Of a stretch of 48,157 nucleotides of DNA, positions 16,270 through 25,240 are shown piece after piece; the first letter of the stretch is position 1, and every line of letters begins with the position of its first letter. The notes beneath the pieces were generated by a model that was not told the origin of the DNA, did no database searches, and saw nothing but the letters and a program-made list of their open reading frames with translations. The position numbers and the translations under genes were made by a program. Origin of the DNA: DATMNI01 sp035570275 (GTDB lineage: Bacteria > Acidobacteriota > Terriglobia > Bryobacterales > Bryobacteraceae); assembly GCA_035570275.1 (NCBI GenBank), contig DATMNI010000327.1, forward strand, positions 1 through 48,157. Reading direction: 5' to 3'.

Positions 16270-17603
16270 CATTCGTGACTCGGCGGCATATCCCGCGGAG
16301 GCGTTTCCTGAAAGGTATCGGCACGGCTATCGCCCTGCCGTTTCTGGATGCCATGGTCCCCGCATTCTCACGGGCCGGAGAGACCAAAGCGCCCGTTCGC
16401 ATGGCGTTTCTGTATGTGCCGAACGGCATCATCATGAAGCAGTGGACCCCGGAGGCGAATGGGAGTAACTTCGAGTTCCCCCGCATCCTCAAGGGGGTTG
16501 AGCCGTTTCGCGAAGATTTGCTGGTGCTGACAGGCCTGGCCCATAAGACGGGGGAGGGATCGGCCGGGGACCATGCCCGGGCCGCTGCAACGTTCCTGAC
16601 CGGAGTCGCCCCGAAGAAGACCACCAGCGCCGATATCGAGGCCGCGATTTCGGTTGACCAGGTCGCCGCCAAAGCGATTGGGTCGAAGACCCGCTTACGC
16701 TCCCTGGAACTGGGATGCGAAGTCTCGCGCACAGTCGGGAGTTGCGACTCTGGATATAGCTGCGCCTACATCAACAGCATGTCCTGGAGAGGCCCAACCA
16801 CTCCCAATCCCCCGGAGACGAATCCGCGGCTCGTATTCGAGCGCCTCTTCGGTACGCTGGCAGGGAACAACGACCCCCAGGCTAACGCCCGCACTGAAGA
16901 AGACCGCAAAAGCATCCTGGACACGGTCACCGGCCGGACGCGGCAGCTTATGGCCGAAGTCGGCGCTTCCGACCGGCACAAGATCGACGAGTATTTCACT
17001 TCGATCCGGGACCTCGAAGGGCGGATTGCTATTTCCGCGAGCGATCAGGAGGCAGCCCGGGATATTGAAAAACCCGATGGCGTCCCGACCGGATTCGTGG
17101 AGCACGCCCGCCTGATGAACGATCTCATGCTGACCGCGTTCCGCGCCGATATTACGCGCATTGCCACGCTGATCTACAGCAAAGAGGCGAGCACGCGATC
17201 ATATCCGGAACTGGGCTTCTCCGACCCGCACCATCCGCTCACTCATCACCGGAATAATCCGGATTTGATCGAAAAGGTGGCTCAGATCAATTGCCATCAT
17301 ATCGAGCAGTTCGCGCACTTCCTGCAGAAGGCCAAGTCGATTTCCGAAGGCGATGGAACCCTGCTTGACCATTCCATGGTGGTCTATGGCAGCAGTATCA
17401 GCGAAGGCAACGGTCACATTCACACCAACCTGCCGATCGTGCTGGCGGGGCGTGGCGACGGTAGTTTGAAGCCCGGACGTCATATTGTCTATCCCGAAAC
17501 GCCGATGACGAATCTGTATCTCTCGATGCTGGACAAGATGGGAGTTCCCACCGAGAAGTTGGGAGACAGCACAGGTCAGACGGTACATCTGGCAGATGTT
17601 TAA
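16266..17603 (+). CDS. DUF1552 protein, Tat-exported
   Basis: A 445-residue protein with a textbook twin-arginine signal (RRRFLKGIGTAIALPFLDA, from residue 11). The body has the DUF1552 pattern: RMAFLYVPNGIIMKQW, VLTGLAHKTGEGSAGDHARAAATFLTG and HHRNNPDLIEKVAQIN. DUF1552 resembles the alkaline-phosphatase-like DUF1501 proteins and is almost always encoded next to DUF1592 proteins, as here, with a 4-nt ATGA overlap. The Tat signal implies that it folds, perhaps around a cofactor, before export. A joint periplasmic oxidation complex is likely but unproven. Confidence 0.9.
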   Translation: MTFVTRRHIPRRRFLKGIGTAIALPFLDAMVPAFSRAGETKAPVRMAFLYVPNGIIMKQWTPEANGSNFEFPRILKGVEPFREDLLVLTGLAHKTGEGSAGDHARAAATFLTGVAPKKTTSADIEAAISVDQVAAKAIGSKTRLRSLELGCEVSRTVGSCDSGYSCAYINSMSWRGPTTPNPPETNPRLVFERLFGTLAGNNDPQANARTEEDRKSILDTVTGRTRQLMAEVGASDRHKIDEYFTSIRDLEGRIAISASDQEAARDIEKPDGVPTGFVEHARLMNDLMLTAFRADITRIATLIYSKEASTRSYPELGFSDPHHPLTHHRNNPDLIEKVAQINCHHIEQFAHFLQKAKSISEGDGTLLDHSMVVYGSSISEGNGHIHTNLPIVLAGRGDGSLKPGRHIVYPETPMTNLYLSMLDKMGVPTEKLGDSTGQTVHLADV

Positions 17604-17664
17604 CTCTATATCGCTGCGCCTGTCGGAACGGTGCCCCCGTCTCCCGGCCAGGCAACGCCGGCTG

Positions 17665-17824
17665 GCGGCGGAAGAGCGGGCGCAGCAGGAGAGGCGGTGG
17701 AAGTGGCCGCACGGATCCGAATTTCATCGCCCTTGAACCCATGGCCGGTATTACGGACGCCATGAATCTGGCGCAAAAGGGACTATATAAAGAGCTGCAA
17801 TATATCGCGCCCGGCGGAGCTTAA
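17665..17824 (+). pseudogene. C-terminal scrap of an aldose-1-epimerase-like gene
   Basis: In the gap before the dipeptidase gene, one frame reads a Gly/Arg-rich run, then DPNFIALEPMAGITDAMN and LAQKGLYKELQYIAPGG, then TAA at 17822-17824. I recognise the second part as the C-terminal region of acidobacterial aldose-epimerase-like proteins, which carry a similar Gly/Arg-rich spacer. No start or N-terminal portion is present, so it is a remnant. It supports a former carbohydrate-processing locus here. Recognition is from memory of the family, without a search. Confidence 0.5.
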
Positions 17825-17879
17825 AAGTGCCCACACTTTCGGGCTAGACCCGGAAGTACGTATCTTAAAGAGACTACTC

Positions 17880-18998
17880 ATGGGACGCGATCAATCGCAT
17901 TCTTCGCGGCGGAAATTCCTGACGGCAATAGCCGGGATGGGCGGCGCAATCCTGCTCACTCCCCGTCAGCTTCGATCGGCCGACGTTGACCCGCGCGTCG
18001 CGCAAATCGTATCTAGAACCATCGCGGTTGACCTGCATAGCCACGTGCAGATCCCGTTTGTGAAAGATCCGGCAGTTGCCAAGCCGGATCCGGATATCGA
18101 TTTGGCCGGCGAAATGAAGCGCTCGGGGTTTTCGGCCGTTTGCCAGACCTATAACTTGGATGCCGTTGGGAGCGCGGAAGCGGGTGACTATCACAGGTAC
18201 CAGCTTCAGGCGCTCGCGTTCGAGGACCGGCTGCTGGCGCGGAATCACATGCGGCGGGCTCTGAGTTTGAAGGATCTGCAATCCGCCCACGGCCAAGGGC
18301 AGCCGATCATCGTTCAGTCCGTCGAAGGAGCGCAATTCATTGAGGGGCGCCCGGAGCGCGTTGAAGAAGCGTACCAGCGGGGCTTACGGCATCTGCAGCT
18401 CGTTCACGAGTTGGATGACATGGTTGCGCCGCTCGGCGATGTATACACGGCCACCGCTCATTTAGGAGGACTAACCCCTTTCGGGGCACAGGTCGTCAAG
18501 GAATGCAACCGATTAGGGATCGTAGTCGACCTTGCGCACGGAAACACTGAAACCGTGAGGGGTGCATTGAAAGCGGCCAAGCAGCCCTTGATCATCTCAC
18601 ACACCGGCATCCGCAATGCGGCAGGCGAGAGGAACACTTCGGCGGATATGCAGCGGCGTCTGATCACCAAGGAACATGCGCGCGAGGTGGCGGATTCGGG
18701 CGGCGTTATCGGCGTGTGGTGGCGTCTCGTAGTCACCGTGGCAGAATATGTCGCAGCGCTCAGGGACATGGTGGATGCCGTAGGCGTCGATCATGTCGGC
18801 ATCGGTACCGATACGGACCTCACGGCATCCTATGTTCTTCCGTACACCAACAAAATCTGGCCGGACGAGAATGGCGGATTATTCTATGCGGTCGCCGGCG
18901 AGATGCTGAAACAGGGCTTTACACCCGACGAAATCGGCAAGATCGGCGGCGGCAACTTCTGCCGCATTTTCGCTATGGTCACAGCAGTTCATGCCTGA
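17880..18998 (+). CDS. Membrane dipeptidase-like protein (peptidase M19 family), Tat-exported
   Basis: A 372-residue protein with a Tat signal (SSRRKFLTAIAGMGGAILL, residues 8-26). The M19 fold is clear: Glu149 in QSVEGAQF, His220 in VDLAHGN, His241 in IISHTG and Asp311 in GIGTDTD. The first metal motif reads HSH (His53, His55) where renal dipeptidase has HxD, the pattern of many other amidohydrolases. M19 enzymes cleave dipeptides or beta-lactams with two zinc ions; the changed ligand makes the substrate uncertain. It is followed 42 nt later by an oxidoreductase gene in the same direction. A close paralogue lies at 27314. Confidence 0.88.
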   Translation: MGRDQSHSSRRKFLTAIAGMGGAILLTPRQLRSADVDPRVAQIVSRTIAVDLHSHVQIPFVKDPAVAKPDPDIDLAGEMKRSGFSAVCQTYNLDAVGSAEAGDYHRYQLQALAFEDRLLARNHMRRALSLKDLQSAHGQGQPIIVQSVEGAQFIEGRPERVEEAYQRGLRHLQLVHELDDMVAPLGDVYTATAHLGGLTPFGAQVVKECNRLGIVVDLAHGNTETVRGALKAAKQPLIISHTGIRNAAGERNTSADMQRRLITKEHAREVADSGGVIGVWWRLVVTVAEYVAALRDMVDAVGVDHVGIGTDTDLTASYVLPYTNKIWPDENGGLFYAVAGEMLKQGFTPDEIGKIGGGNFCRIFAMVTAVHA

Positions 18999-19040
18999 GA
19001 TCGCGAAGGCGACGACGGAACGACCAGAGGTCAACTGAGG

Positions 19041-20219
19041 ATGAACAGGCGCACGCGATCCGGCCCGAGAAGGAAGAGAAAGCTAACAGCTGCGATTCTT
19101 GGTACAGGTTTCGTGGGCCGCCTCCATGTGGAGGGGGTCCGCCGTCTCGGCGCGGTGAAAGTGGCCGCCATCGCGGCTTCGGGTCCTGTGAAGGCCCGCC
19201 GCTTCGCCGATGAGGTTGGTGTGAACCGCTCGTCCGGCGACTACCGCGAACTGTTGTCCGATCCTGCCATTGATGCTGTCCACATCTGCACGCCCAACGT
19301 TCTGCACTTCCCCATGGCAAAGGCCGCGATGGAAGCCGGCAAGCACGTTCTGTGCGAAAAGCCGTTGGCGCTCACCTCTACCCAAGCCCAAAAACTTATC
19401 CGCATCGCCCGGGAGCGCAACCTCGTCAATTGCACTTGCCACAATCTCCGCTACTACCCGCAAGTGCAGAACATGCGGCGCCTATGCGAAGCAGGCGAAC
19501 TGGGTGAAATCCACAGCGTACAGGGCACCTATTCGCAGGACTGGCTGCTTTACGATACCGATTACAACTGGCGCATTGAGAGCCGGTTGAACGGCCAATC
19601 TCGCACGTTTGCCGACATCGGCACGCACTGGTGCGACATGGTGGAGCATATAACCGGTCTCCGCATCACCTCGCTGTGCGCCGACCTGAACACATTCCAC
19701 CAGACACGCAGGAAGCCGAAAGGGTCCGTTGAAACCTTCGCGGGCAACGCGCTGCTGCCCGGCGATTACAATGAGATCCCGATCGACACCGAGGACTTCG
19801 GCGCAGTGCTGTTGCAGCTGGGGGATAAGGCGAGAGGCGCGATGACCGTAAGCCAGATTGCCACGGGCCGGAAGAACCGGCTGTTTGTCGAAATCTACGG
19901 CACAAAAGGTTCCTTCGCCTGGGACGGGGAAAGACCGGATGAACTCTGGATTGGCCGGCGGAGTTCGGTGAATTCGCTGTCCATCAAGGACCCCACGCTG
20001 ATGAGCGAAAAGGCCCGCAGCTATGCCGATCTTCCCGCGGGCCTGAGCGAAGGTTATGACGACACGTTCAAGCAATTATTCCGGCGCTTCTACCAATCGA
20101 TCGCCGACCGCTCCGCGCAGGTCGAATATCCGACCTTTGAGGACGGCCTGCGTCAACTGCACATCATTGAGACTGTGCTCAGAAGTTCCGGCAAAAAGGC
20201 ATGGATGAAGGTCGAATAG
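19041..20219 (+). CDS. Gfo/Idh/MocA family oxidoreductase
   Basis: A 392-residue protein with an AGAGGT about 11 nt before the ATG. After a basic N-terminus, the Rossmann motif AILGTGFVGRLHVEG starts near residue 17. The catalytic EKP motif is HVLCEKPLAL and the C-terminal domain has DIGTHWCDMVEHITG, with the family's conserved Asp and His. These enzymes oxidise or epimerise sugars, inositols or amino sugars using bound NAD(P). There is no signal peptide, so it is cytoplasmic, unlike its exported neighbours. It probably handles a sugar released by them (inference). Confidence 0.9.
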   Translation: MNRRTRSGPRRKRKLTAAILGTGFVGRLHVEGVRRLGAVKVAAIAASGPVKARRFADEVGVNRSSGDYRELLSDPAIDAVHICTPNVLHFPMAKAAMEAGKHVLCEKPLALTSTQAQKLIRIARERNLVNCTCHNLRYYPQVQNMRRLCEAGELGEIHSVQGTYSQDWLLYDTDYNWRIESRLNGQSRTFADIGTHWCDMVEHITGLRITSLCADLNTFHQTRRKPKGSVETFAGNALLPGDYNEIPIDTEDFGAVLLQLGDKARGAMTVSQIATGRKNRLFVEIYGTKGSFAWDGERPDELWIGRRSSVNSLSIKDPTLMSEKARSYADLPAGLSEGYDDTFKQLFRRFYQSIADRSAQVEYPTFEDGLRQLHIIETVLRSSGKKAWMKVE

Positions 20220-20257
20220 CGGATCTCTTGGGTTAGATCCGGCTAACGAGAGCGGCG

Positions 20258-20315
20258 CTCACTGATATGATTCGGATAGGGCGCCGGCGAGAGATGTCCG
20301 AAATCGGAGGTAGGG
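20258..20315 (+). repeat. Copy A of a duplicated leader sequence
   Basis: About 58 bases from CTCACTGATATGATTCGG to the Shine-Dalgarno CGGAGGTAGGG and an ATG at 20316 match, with some 7-8 differences, the leader of the AraC gene (22459-22518). In copy B the Shine-Dalgarno leads to the AraC TTG start. In copy A it leads to a short frame with no AraC-like sequence. Copy A is therefore probably the stump of a duplicated regulator or a shared regulatory leader. Confidence 0.6.
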
Positions 20316-20406
20316 ATGGAGCCTCTTCACATTCCTGCGCAGAGCCCAACATTCAAACAGAATGACATGGAACGAAAGACTCTGCGCACTACCGCGCTTA
20401 GGAACG

Positions 20407-20440
20407 AAAAATGCCTGCGCTCTTCTTCAAGTGCAGGCAT
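20407..20440 (-). terminator. Rho-independent terminator of the esterase gene
   Basis: Reading leftward, ATGCCTGC (20440-20433) pairs perfectly with GCAGGCAT (20418-20411) across a 14-base loop and is followed by a T run. It lies about 25 nt past the stop of the esterase at 20465. Confidence 0.75.
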
Positions 20441-20464
20441 CATCGCAACCCGATGGGTAGATTT

Positions 20465-21697
20465 CTATTTGAATATCTTGCTTGCGTAGTCACCCAGAAA
20501 ATCGCGCCACAGGAACCAATAATGACGCCCTGGAATCTCCTTATAGGAGGTAGGGAAGCCTTTGGCCTTCAGTGCGGCTTCGAGCGCAACTGTGCGATCG
20601 TGCGCCTGGTCGATGTCGCCTGCGCCAGTCCAATACAACTTCAGGTTAGCCTTCCTGATCGCGTCCAACTGCGATAGAAATGTAGGATCGGAAGCGTTCT
20701 GTACGCCTGAGCTGAAGACGGCAATGTAATCGAAGGTGTCAGGATTGTTGTTAGTCGTCACGATTGTCTGGCCGCCTCCCATCGAAAGGCCGGCAATCGC
20801 GCGATGCGCCTTGTCCGGAACTACCCGATAGGTCTTTTCCACAAAGGGAATGACGTCCTTTACAAGGCTTTCAGGATACGAGCCCGCATAGGGCGGGAAA
20901 GGGTTTCCTGTGGTTTGGGGGGCCCGGCCGCCGGGACCTGCGGGAGGTGCGCCGACTGGATTGGGCGCCGGTGCGATCACCTGCTGCGGAGAGGGAATCG
21001 GTCCGTAACCGAAGCCCTGCGATACTCTCTGCGTCGCATTGCCGTTCGGCATCACCACGATCATCGGAACAGCCTTGCCCGATGCAATCAGGTTGTCCAT
21101 GATGATGGTGGCGCGGCCCATCACCGTCCAAGCATCTTCATCGCCGCCGCCGCCGTGCAGCAGGTACAGCACGGGATACTTCTTCGTCGTGTCGGTCTGA
21201 TAGCCAACCGGCAGATACACATACATCCGGCGCTGATCCATGTGCAACGTGGGCGAGGGATACCAGATCTGCTCCAGAGTTCCGTGCGGCACATCCTTGA
21301 ACGTCCATAGATCCGATGCCGGTCCGGGAACCATCACCAACGTGTTGTAGCGGCTGCCGTCGCGCTCGGTTTCGGAGTTCGAGGGATCCAGCACGCGTAC
21401 TCCGTCCACTACGAACCAGTAACCGTAAAGCTGCGGGCTCAGCGGGCCAATGGTAGTGCTCCAAACGCCGCCGGCGCCCTTGGTCATTGGCAAGTCGACG
21501 GCGCCGAGCCAACTGCCTTCCAGAAGGACCGTTGTTGCGTTCGGTGCCGACAGCCGGAAAGTCACCTTGTCGTCGCTGGAAAGTTCTGGCGACTTCAGTT
21601 TTGCGGGCGCTGCCACGGGGTTGGGTTGCGGTTGGGCCATCACCATGCCGGGCAGGGTAAGGACGGCGAACACGAAGGTATAAAAAGACAGTTTCAT
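20465..21697 (-). CDS. Exported Fae/enterochelin-esterase-type esterase with N-terminal E-set domain
   Basis: A 410-residue protein with AGGAG 6 nt before the ATG. A signal peptide (1-21) is followed by an E-set/CBM48-like sandwich (about 40-125, KVTFRLSAPNATTVLLEG) and an alpha/beta-hydrolase of the putative-esterase (D/feruloyl esterase) type. Visible elements are LYLLHGGGGDEDAW (177-190), nucleophile Ser305 in GLSMGGG, a probable acid near GAGDID (358-363) and His392 in PGRHYWFLW. A Pro/Gly-rich insert (about 233-272) interrupts the hydrolase domain. Relatives release feruloyl or acetyl groups from plant polysaccharides, or act on other esters; the substrate here is unknown. Paralogues are at 25240 (truncated) and 25804. 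Confidence 0.9.
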   Translation of the reverse strand: MKLSFYTFVFAVLTLPGMVMAQPQPNPVAAPAKLKSPELSSDDKVTFRLSAPNATTVLLEGSWLGAVDLPMTKGAGGVWSTTIGPLSPQLYGYWFVVDGVRVLDPSNSETERDGSRYNTLVMVPGPASDLWTFKDVPHGTLEQIWYPSPTLHMDQRRMYVYLPVGYQTDTTKKYPVLYLLHGGGGDEDAWTVMGRATIIMDNLIASGKAVPMIVVMPNGNATQRVSQGFGYGPIPSPQQVIAPAPNPVGAPPAGPGGRAPQTTGNPFPPYAGSYPESLVKDVIPFVEKTYRVVPDKAHRAIAGLSMGGGQTIVTTNNNPDTFDYIAVFSSGVQNASDPTFLSQLDAIRKANLKLYWTGAGDIDQAHDRTVALEAALKAKGFPTSYKEIPGRHYWFLWRDFLGDYASKIFK

Positions 21698-22458
21698 GGA
21701 TACTCCTAATTCGGCACTGTGTCTTCGAGTTTCAGAATCCTACTGAGATTCTACGGGCATTCGGAATTCAGAAGTGAGCCGAAAATGCCAATTATGAATG
21801 CAATTCGGACAATTGCGTCGGTCTCCTGTACATTGACCGCCAGCGGCCAATTGCACGACTGCGCCCGGAGCTTGCGACGCCGCTTGATTGCTGTAGGGAA
21901 TGCGCAGCTGACTGCCGGGACTGTTCAGCGTGCTGTCCACTATGACGTAGACCGCGCAAGGATTGACAGTATCAGTGTTGGCGACCGTTACGACTTCGCG
22001 ATCCCTGACGCGACAAAACTAGACGGTTCACGCGCCAGAAAACATGGGATAGCGCAAACCACGGCCCGAAGAGGAAAGTCCCCGGGCTACACTTGCCGGG
22101 CGTTAGCGGCTCTCTTTCGGCCGAATCGACAAGTCAGCGAGAGGCGCCCGCCGTCGGCCGGGGGCTGGAGGGCGGAAGTCCCCCGACCGAAATCCGCCTT
22201 GAAGCCCTATCGGCTGACCGGGCTTTTCCGTGCCAAGGTGCGCGCGGCTCGCGAGCATCTACGATTGCCGGCAGGCAGGCGAAGGACTTGCCGCTCTGGG
22301 CGCTTCTGCGGCTTGTGTTCATTACCGCTGTACTTGCCGATCCCGGTACACGTCCATGGCACGGGGGATGCGCTTTGAGGTCAGGAACTGTTCCAACGGG
22401 GTCCCCAAATGGTTCACTACGCTTCCGCCCGCAATCGCAGGCTCATCGCAGTGCATAG
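21698..22458. other. Gene-poor region with hairpins
   Basis: No convincing gene in about 760 bases. A rightward frame covers 21719-22378, but its composition is Arg-rich and unlike a real protein. An inverted repeat pairs TCGGCCGGGGG (22154-22164) with CCCCCGACCGA (22180-22190), 10 of 11 positions with one G-T pair, 15-base loop. A second, weak stem AAGCCC/GGGCTT (22202-22225) ends in TTTT and might terminate rightward transcription. The promoters for the esterase and the AraC gene must lie here. Confidence 0.4.
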
Positions 22459-22518
22459 CTCAGGTGATATGATTCGGACAGGACGGCGGCAAGAGATGTC
22501 CGAAACCGGAGGTAGAAA
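22459..22518 (+). repeat. Copy B of the duplicated leader, directly upstream of the AraC gene
   Basis: From CTCAGGTGATATGATTCGG to CCGGAGGTAGAAA, ending at the TTG start of the AraC gene. The match to 20258-20315 covers the whole untranslated leader, including the GGAGGT and the word GAGATGTCCGAAA, and stops at the start codon. Confidence 0.6.
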
Positions 22519-23544
22519 TTGAAGTCGCAATTCGAGCACATAACCTTCCCGAAGGGCTGCTCCATTCGGGTCTATCACAGGCAGATACCCGCAATTCCTT
22601 TCGAGTGGCACTACCATCCGGAGTACGAATTAACGCTGACGCTGAATAGCCGCGGGTGGCGGTTCATCGCTGACCACATTGGCCAGTACGAGTCGCAGGA
22701 CCTGGTTCTGGTGCCTTCGGACATGCCCCACACCTGGGCATCGACGTCCGCGCTTGACGAAAGCCGCCCACACGTCGCTCTGGTGGTCTGGTTCACTCGT
22801 ACCTGGGCACTCCAGTTGGCGGAAGTGTGCCCCGAGTTTGCCGGTCTACGGAGCTTGCTGAAACGAGCCACGACGGGGCTGAGTTTCCTTCAGGAGGCGG
22901 GAGCGCGAATGGAGTCCCGCCTGCCGCAGTTATTGTCGGATTCGCCACACCAACGTCTGCAAGCAGCTCTAGAAACGCTCACCGAGTTAGCCGAAGCCGA
23001 GGCGACGCCACTGGCCACACAGATTACCGTGCGGCCTGAAGCCTCCAACGATTCCGAGCAGTTGACACGGGTGCTGAACCTGCTGCATAAGCGATTTGCG
23101 GAGCCGATCCGAGTGGACGATTTGTGCTCGGTGGGTAACCTCTCACCACGATCGCTGCACCGGCTATTCGTCCACCATGTCGGAGAGAACGTGAGCGATT
23201 ACCTGGGCAGGTTGCGAATCGGGCGCGCCTGCATGCTGCTCGTGGAAACCGACCGGCCGATCAGCATGATCGCCTCCGAAGCAGGGTTTTCGAATCTGTC
23301 GAACTTCAACCGGCGATTCCTCGAAGCACGAGGCATGACGCCGAGGGAATTCCGCCGGTTCGTCGTGCAAAACGACTGCATGCCGGACTCCCCACCGGAA
23401 GTCGAACTGAACAAGCGGTCGCCGTCGTTGGAAACGCTGGCGAAGCGGCTGAACGCACAGACGGATTTCATGGTCTCCCCTCCCACACGAGGAATAAGTG
23501 GGCGCCCAGTGCGTTCACCCGGGTGGGCCGCCGCTACTCGTTAA
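22519..23544 (+). CDS. AraC-family transcriptional regulator with N-terminal cupin sensor
   Basis: A 341-residue protein. GGAGGT lies 5 nt before a TTG codon that fits the domain start. The N-terminal cupin has FEWHYHPEYELTLTL (27-41) and LVPSDMPHTW, typical of sugar-sensing AraC proteins. The C-terminal double helix-turn-helix begins near LTRVLNLLHKRFAEPI and contains LSPRSLHRLF and the signature ISMIASEAGFSNLSNFNRRF. After it comes a tail of about 50 residues that is not conserved. It probably regulates the esterase, dipeptidase and oxidoreductase genes around it. Its leader is duplicated at 20258. Confidence 0.9.
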   Translation: MKSQFEHITFPKGCSIRVYHRQIPAIPFEWHYHPEYELTLTLNSRGWRFIADHIGQYESQDLVLVPSDMPHTWASTSALDESRPHVALVVWFTRTWALQLAEVCPEFAGLRSLLKRATTGLSFLQEAGARMESRLPQLLSDSPHQRLQAALETLTELAEAEATPLATQITVRPEASNDSEQLTRVLNLLHKRFAEPIRVDDLCSVGNLSPRSLHRLFVHHVGENVSDYLGRLRIGRACMLLVETDRPISMIASEAGFSNLSNFNRRFLEARGMTPREFRRFVVQNDCMPDSPPEVELNKRSPSLETLAKRLNAQTDFMVSPPTRGISGRPVRSPGWAAATR

Positions 23545-23566
23545 GGCGATCGTTCACCGGGCAAAG

Positions 23567-24534
23567 CTATTTCATCAGTTTCTGGTACCGGAGCCAGTCG
23601 CCGAAGCGTTCGATCCAATTGTCGGTGGGCTGGTCGTGTTTGGGCATGCCGAAGCCATGCCGCCAGCAGAGTAGGTGTGCAACTCGGCCGGCTTGTTGGC
23701 GGCTTTCCATGCTAGGAAAAGCGAGGGACTCGAGGCGGATACCGGATCGTTGTAGGCGTGCAAGAAAAAGATCGGCGGGGCATCCTCGGGGATTTTCAGT
23801 TCGGGAGCGTTCTCGCAGCAGGTGTAGATGGCGGCGACGAAGGCCGGACGGTTGGCAGCCGTGTGATCGAGGGCGGCTTGGACGGCCACATAGCCGCCTG
23901 CGGAGAAGCCCATGATGCCGACATGGGCGGGGTCGAGGCGCCACTCAGCGGCGTGCTGCCGCACGACTTCGATGGCGCGTAGCCCGTCCCCGGCGGCCAT
24001 GGTGCGTATCTGAGTCTGAGGATCAGGGCCCCCGGCGACACGTCCCGCGGTGCCTCCGGTGGCCCCGCGGCCTGCCCCTCTTGTTCCGACCGCTCCACCT
24101 CGGCCGGCCGCGGCGCTGGCCTGGGATTGAGCGAACTCCTCATCAGTTCCTGTGTCGGTGAGGCGGTACTTAAGAACAAAAGCGGCCACGCCGTGCCGCT
24201 GGAGCCAGTCGGCCACCAGCCTGCCCTCGGAGTCCCACGAGAGCATTCGGAACGCGCCTCCCGGTGCGACCACCACGGACGTTCCCGTGGCGGTCTCGGC
24301 CGAGGGGAGGTACACAGTGATGCTTGGCTTGACGACGTTGCGGACGGCTTTCAGGGCGGGATTGCCGAAGGTGTACTCGGCCTCCTTCTGCGTCCAACTC
24401 TCGGAGCCGGGTGCGCCGCTGGTCCATAGCATCACAACGTTGGTCTGGGCCGGTAGCACAGCGGCCGCGAGCAGCAGTCCGGTGATAACCGCGGCGCCAG
24501 CGCGCGCGGCCTTTGGATTGTTCTGAGGGATCAT
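23567..24534 (-). pseudogene. Exported alpha/beta-hydrolase (BD-FAE/acetyl-xylan-esterase type) with a C-terminal frameshift
   Basis: ATG 24534 opens a signal peptide and a hydrolase with VVVAPGGAFRMLSWDSEG (86-103), Ser211 in GFSAGG and Asp263 in HAYNDP. A Gly/Arg/Ala-rich run (about 139-170) interrupts the fold. At HTYSAGG the frame goes wrong near 23660: as read, it ends in MASACPNTTS and stops at 23575. One frame over, the true end is intact: HGFGMPKHDQPTDNWIERF, then WLRYQKLMK, stop at 23567. One missing base in GGCGGCATGG explains this. The lost segment carries the expected catalytic His (HGFG), so the product should be inactive unless the base is a sequencing error. Confidence 0.8.
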
Positions 24535-24544
24535 CGGTACGATT

Positions 24545-24730
24545 CTACCTCCGGGGCCGAATCGGGTTGCTCACGGCTTCCCGAACACGATCTGCGATCA
24601 CAGCCGGGGCGTCGTCGATGGCGAGCGCTATGGCGCGCTCATATCCTTGCGGTCCCGTGATGAGCAATCGGAATCTCCCTTGAACGGGTTGGCGGCAGTC
24701 CACCCTTAGTGCGATACGCCCAAGTGTCAT
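24545..24730 (-). CDS. Small hypothetical protein
   Basis: A 61-residue frame (MTLGRIALRVDCRQ start) whose ATG overlaps the stop of the broken histidine kinase as ATGA and which ends 10 nt before the hydrolase start. I recognise no family; it is basic at the end and has no signal peptide. The overlap suggests it was translated together with the kinase. It may be an accidental frame. Confidence 0.3.
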   Translation of the reverse strand: MTLGRIALRVDCRQPVQGRFRLLITGPQGYERAIALAIDDAPAVIADRVREAVSNPIRPRR

Positions 24731-25240
24731 ATCTCGTCGCTCAACCAGTCGGAAGCTTCTGCAGCACTATAGAGACGCGAAGCCCGGGGGCGGGCGTTCG
24801 CCGTGCGGATCTCACCTTGGTGCAAGCGAATGGCGCGCTGAGCGATGGCCAAGCCGAGGCCGATTCCCCCGCTGGACGCGTCGCGGGACTCGTCCACGCG
24901 AAAGAAGGGACTAACTAAAGATCTTGGGCAGCAGGTCCTCCGGAACGCCGGGGCCGTGGTGGCGCACGGTGAGCACGGTGCGAGCCTCACTGACGACGAT
25001 CTCCGTTTCGACCGGCGCACCACCGGGGGAGTTAGCGGATAGCGTTGCGAACAATGTTTTCGATGGCTCGTTGCAGAAGTTCGGTATCGTCGAGGGTGTG
25101 GACGTCTTCCGGGGCATCCACCTCTATATGACAACCACGCTGCTCCGCTTCTAGCTGACAGTCCCACACCACCCCGCGGAGGATGTCGCTCAGACTAACC
25201 TCTTCCACCCTGAACGCCTCGGGATCTCCTTCGGCCATTG
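24727..25240 (-). pseudogene. Sensor histidine kinase, C-terminal ATPase domain only, two frameshifts
   Basis: Three frames together spell a HATPase_c domain. First: EGDPEAFRVEEVSLSDILRG, then the N-box LLQRAIENIVRNAIR, ending at TAA near 25040 where one extra A turns the expected TAC-TCC into TAA. Second: GGAPVETEIVVSEARTVLTV and the G1 box HHGPGVPEDLLPKIF, ending at TAG near 24915 where TAGT is present twice in tandem (a 4-bp insertion). Third: SPFFRVDESRDASSGGIGLG and LAIAQRAIRLHQGEI. The sensor and dimerisation parts are missing: the 5' end stops at 25240, exactly where the truncated esterase begins on the other strand. Closest in style to CpxA/BaeS-type kinases. Confidence 0.85.

Noticed and set aside
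21740..22010. Minus-strand frame containing PCAVYVIVDSTLNSPGSQLR
   Set aside because: It looks partly protein-like, but no start, no family and stops close by; not enough support.
22071..22088. GAGGAAAGTCCCCGGGCT resembles the conserved 5' core of bacterial RNase P RNA
   Set aside because: No matching 3' core, helices P2-P4 pairing or expected length around it; taken as chance.
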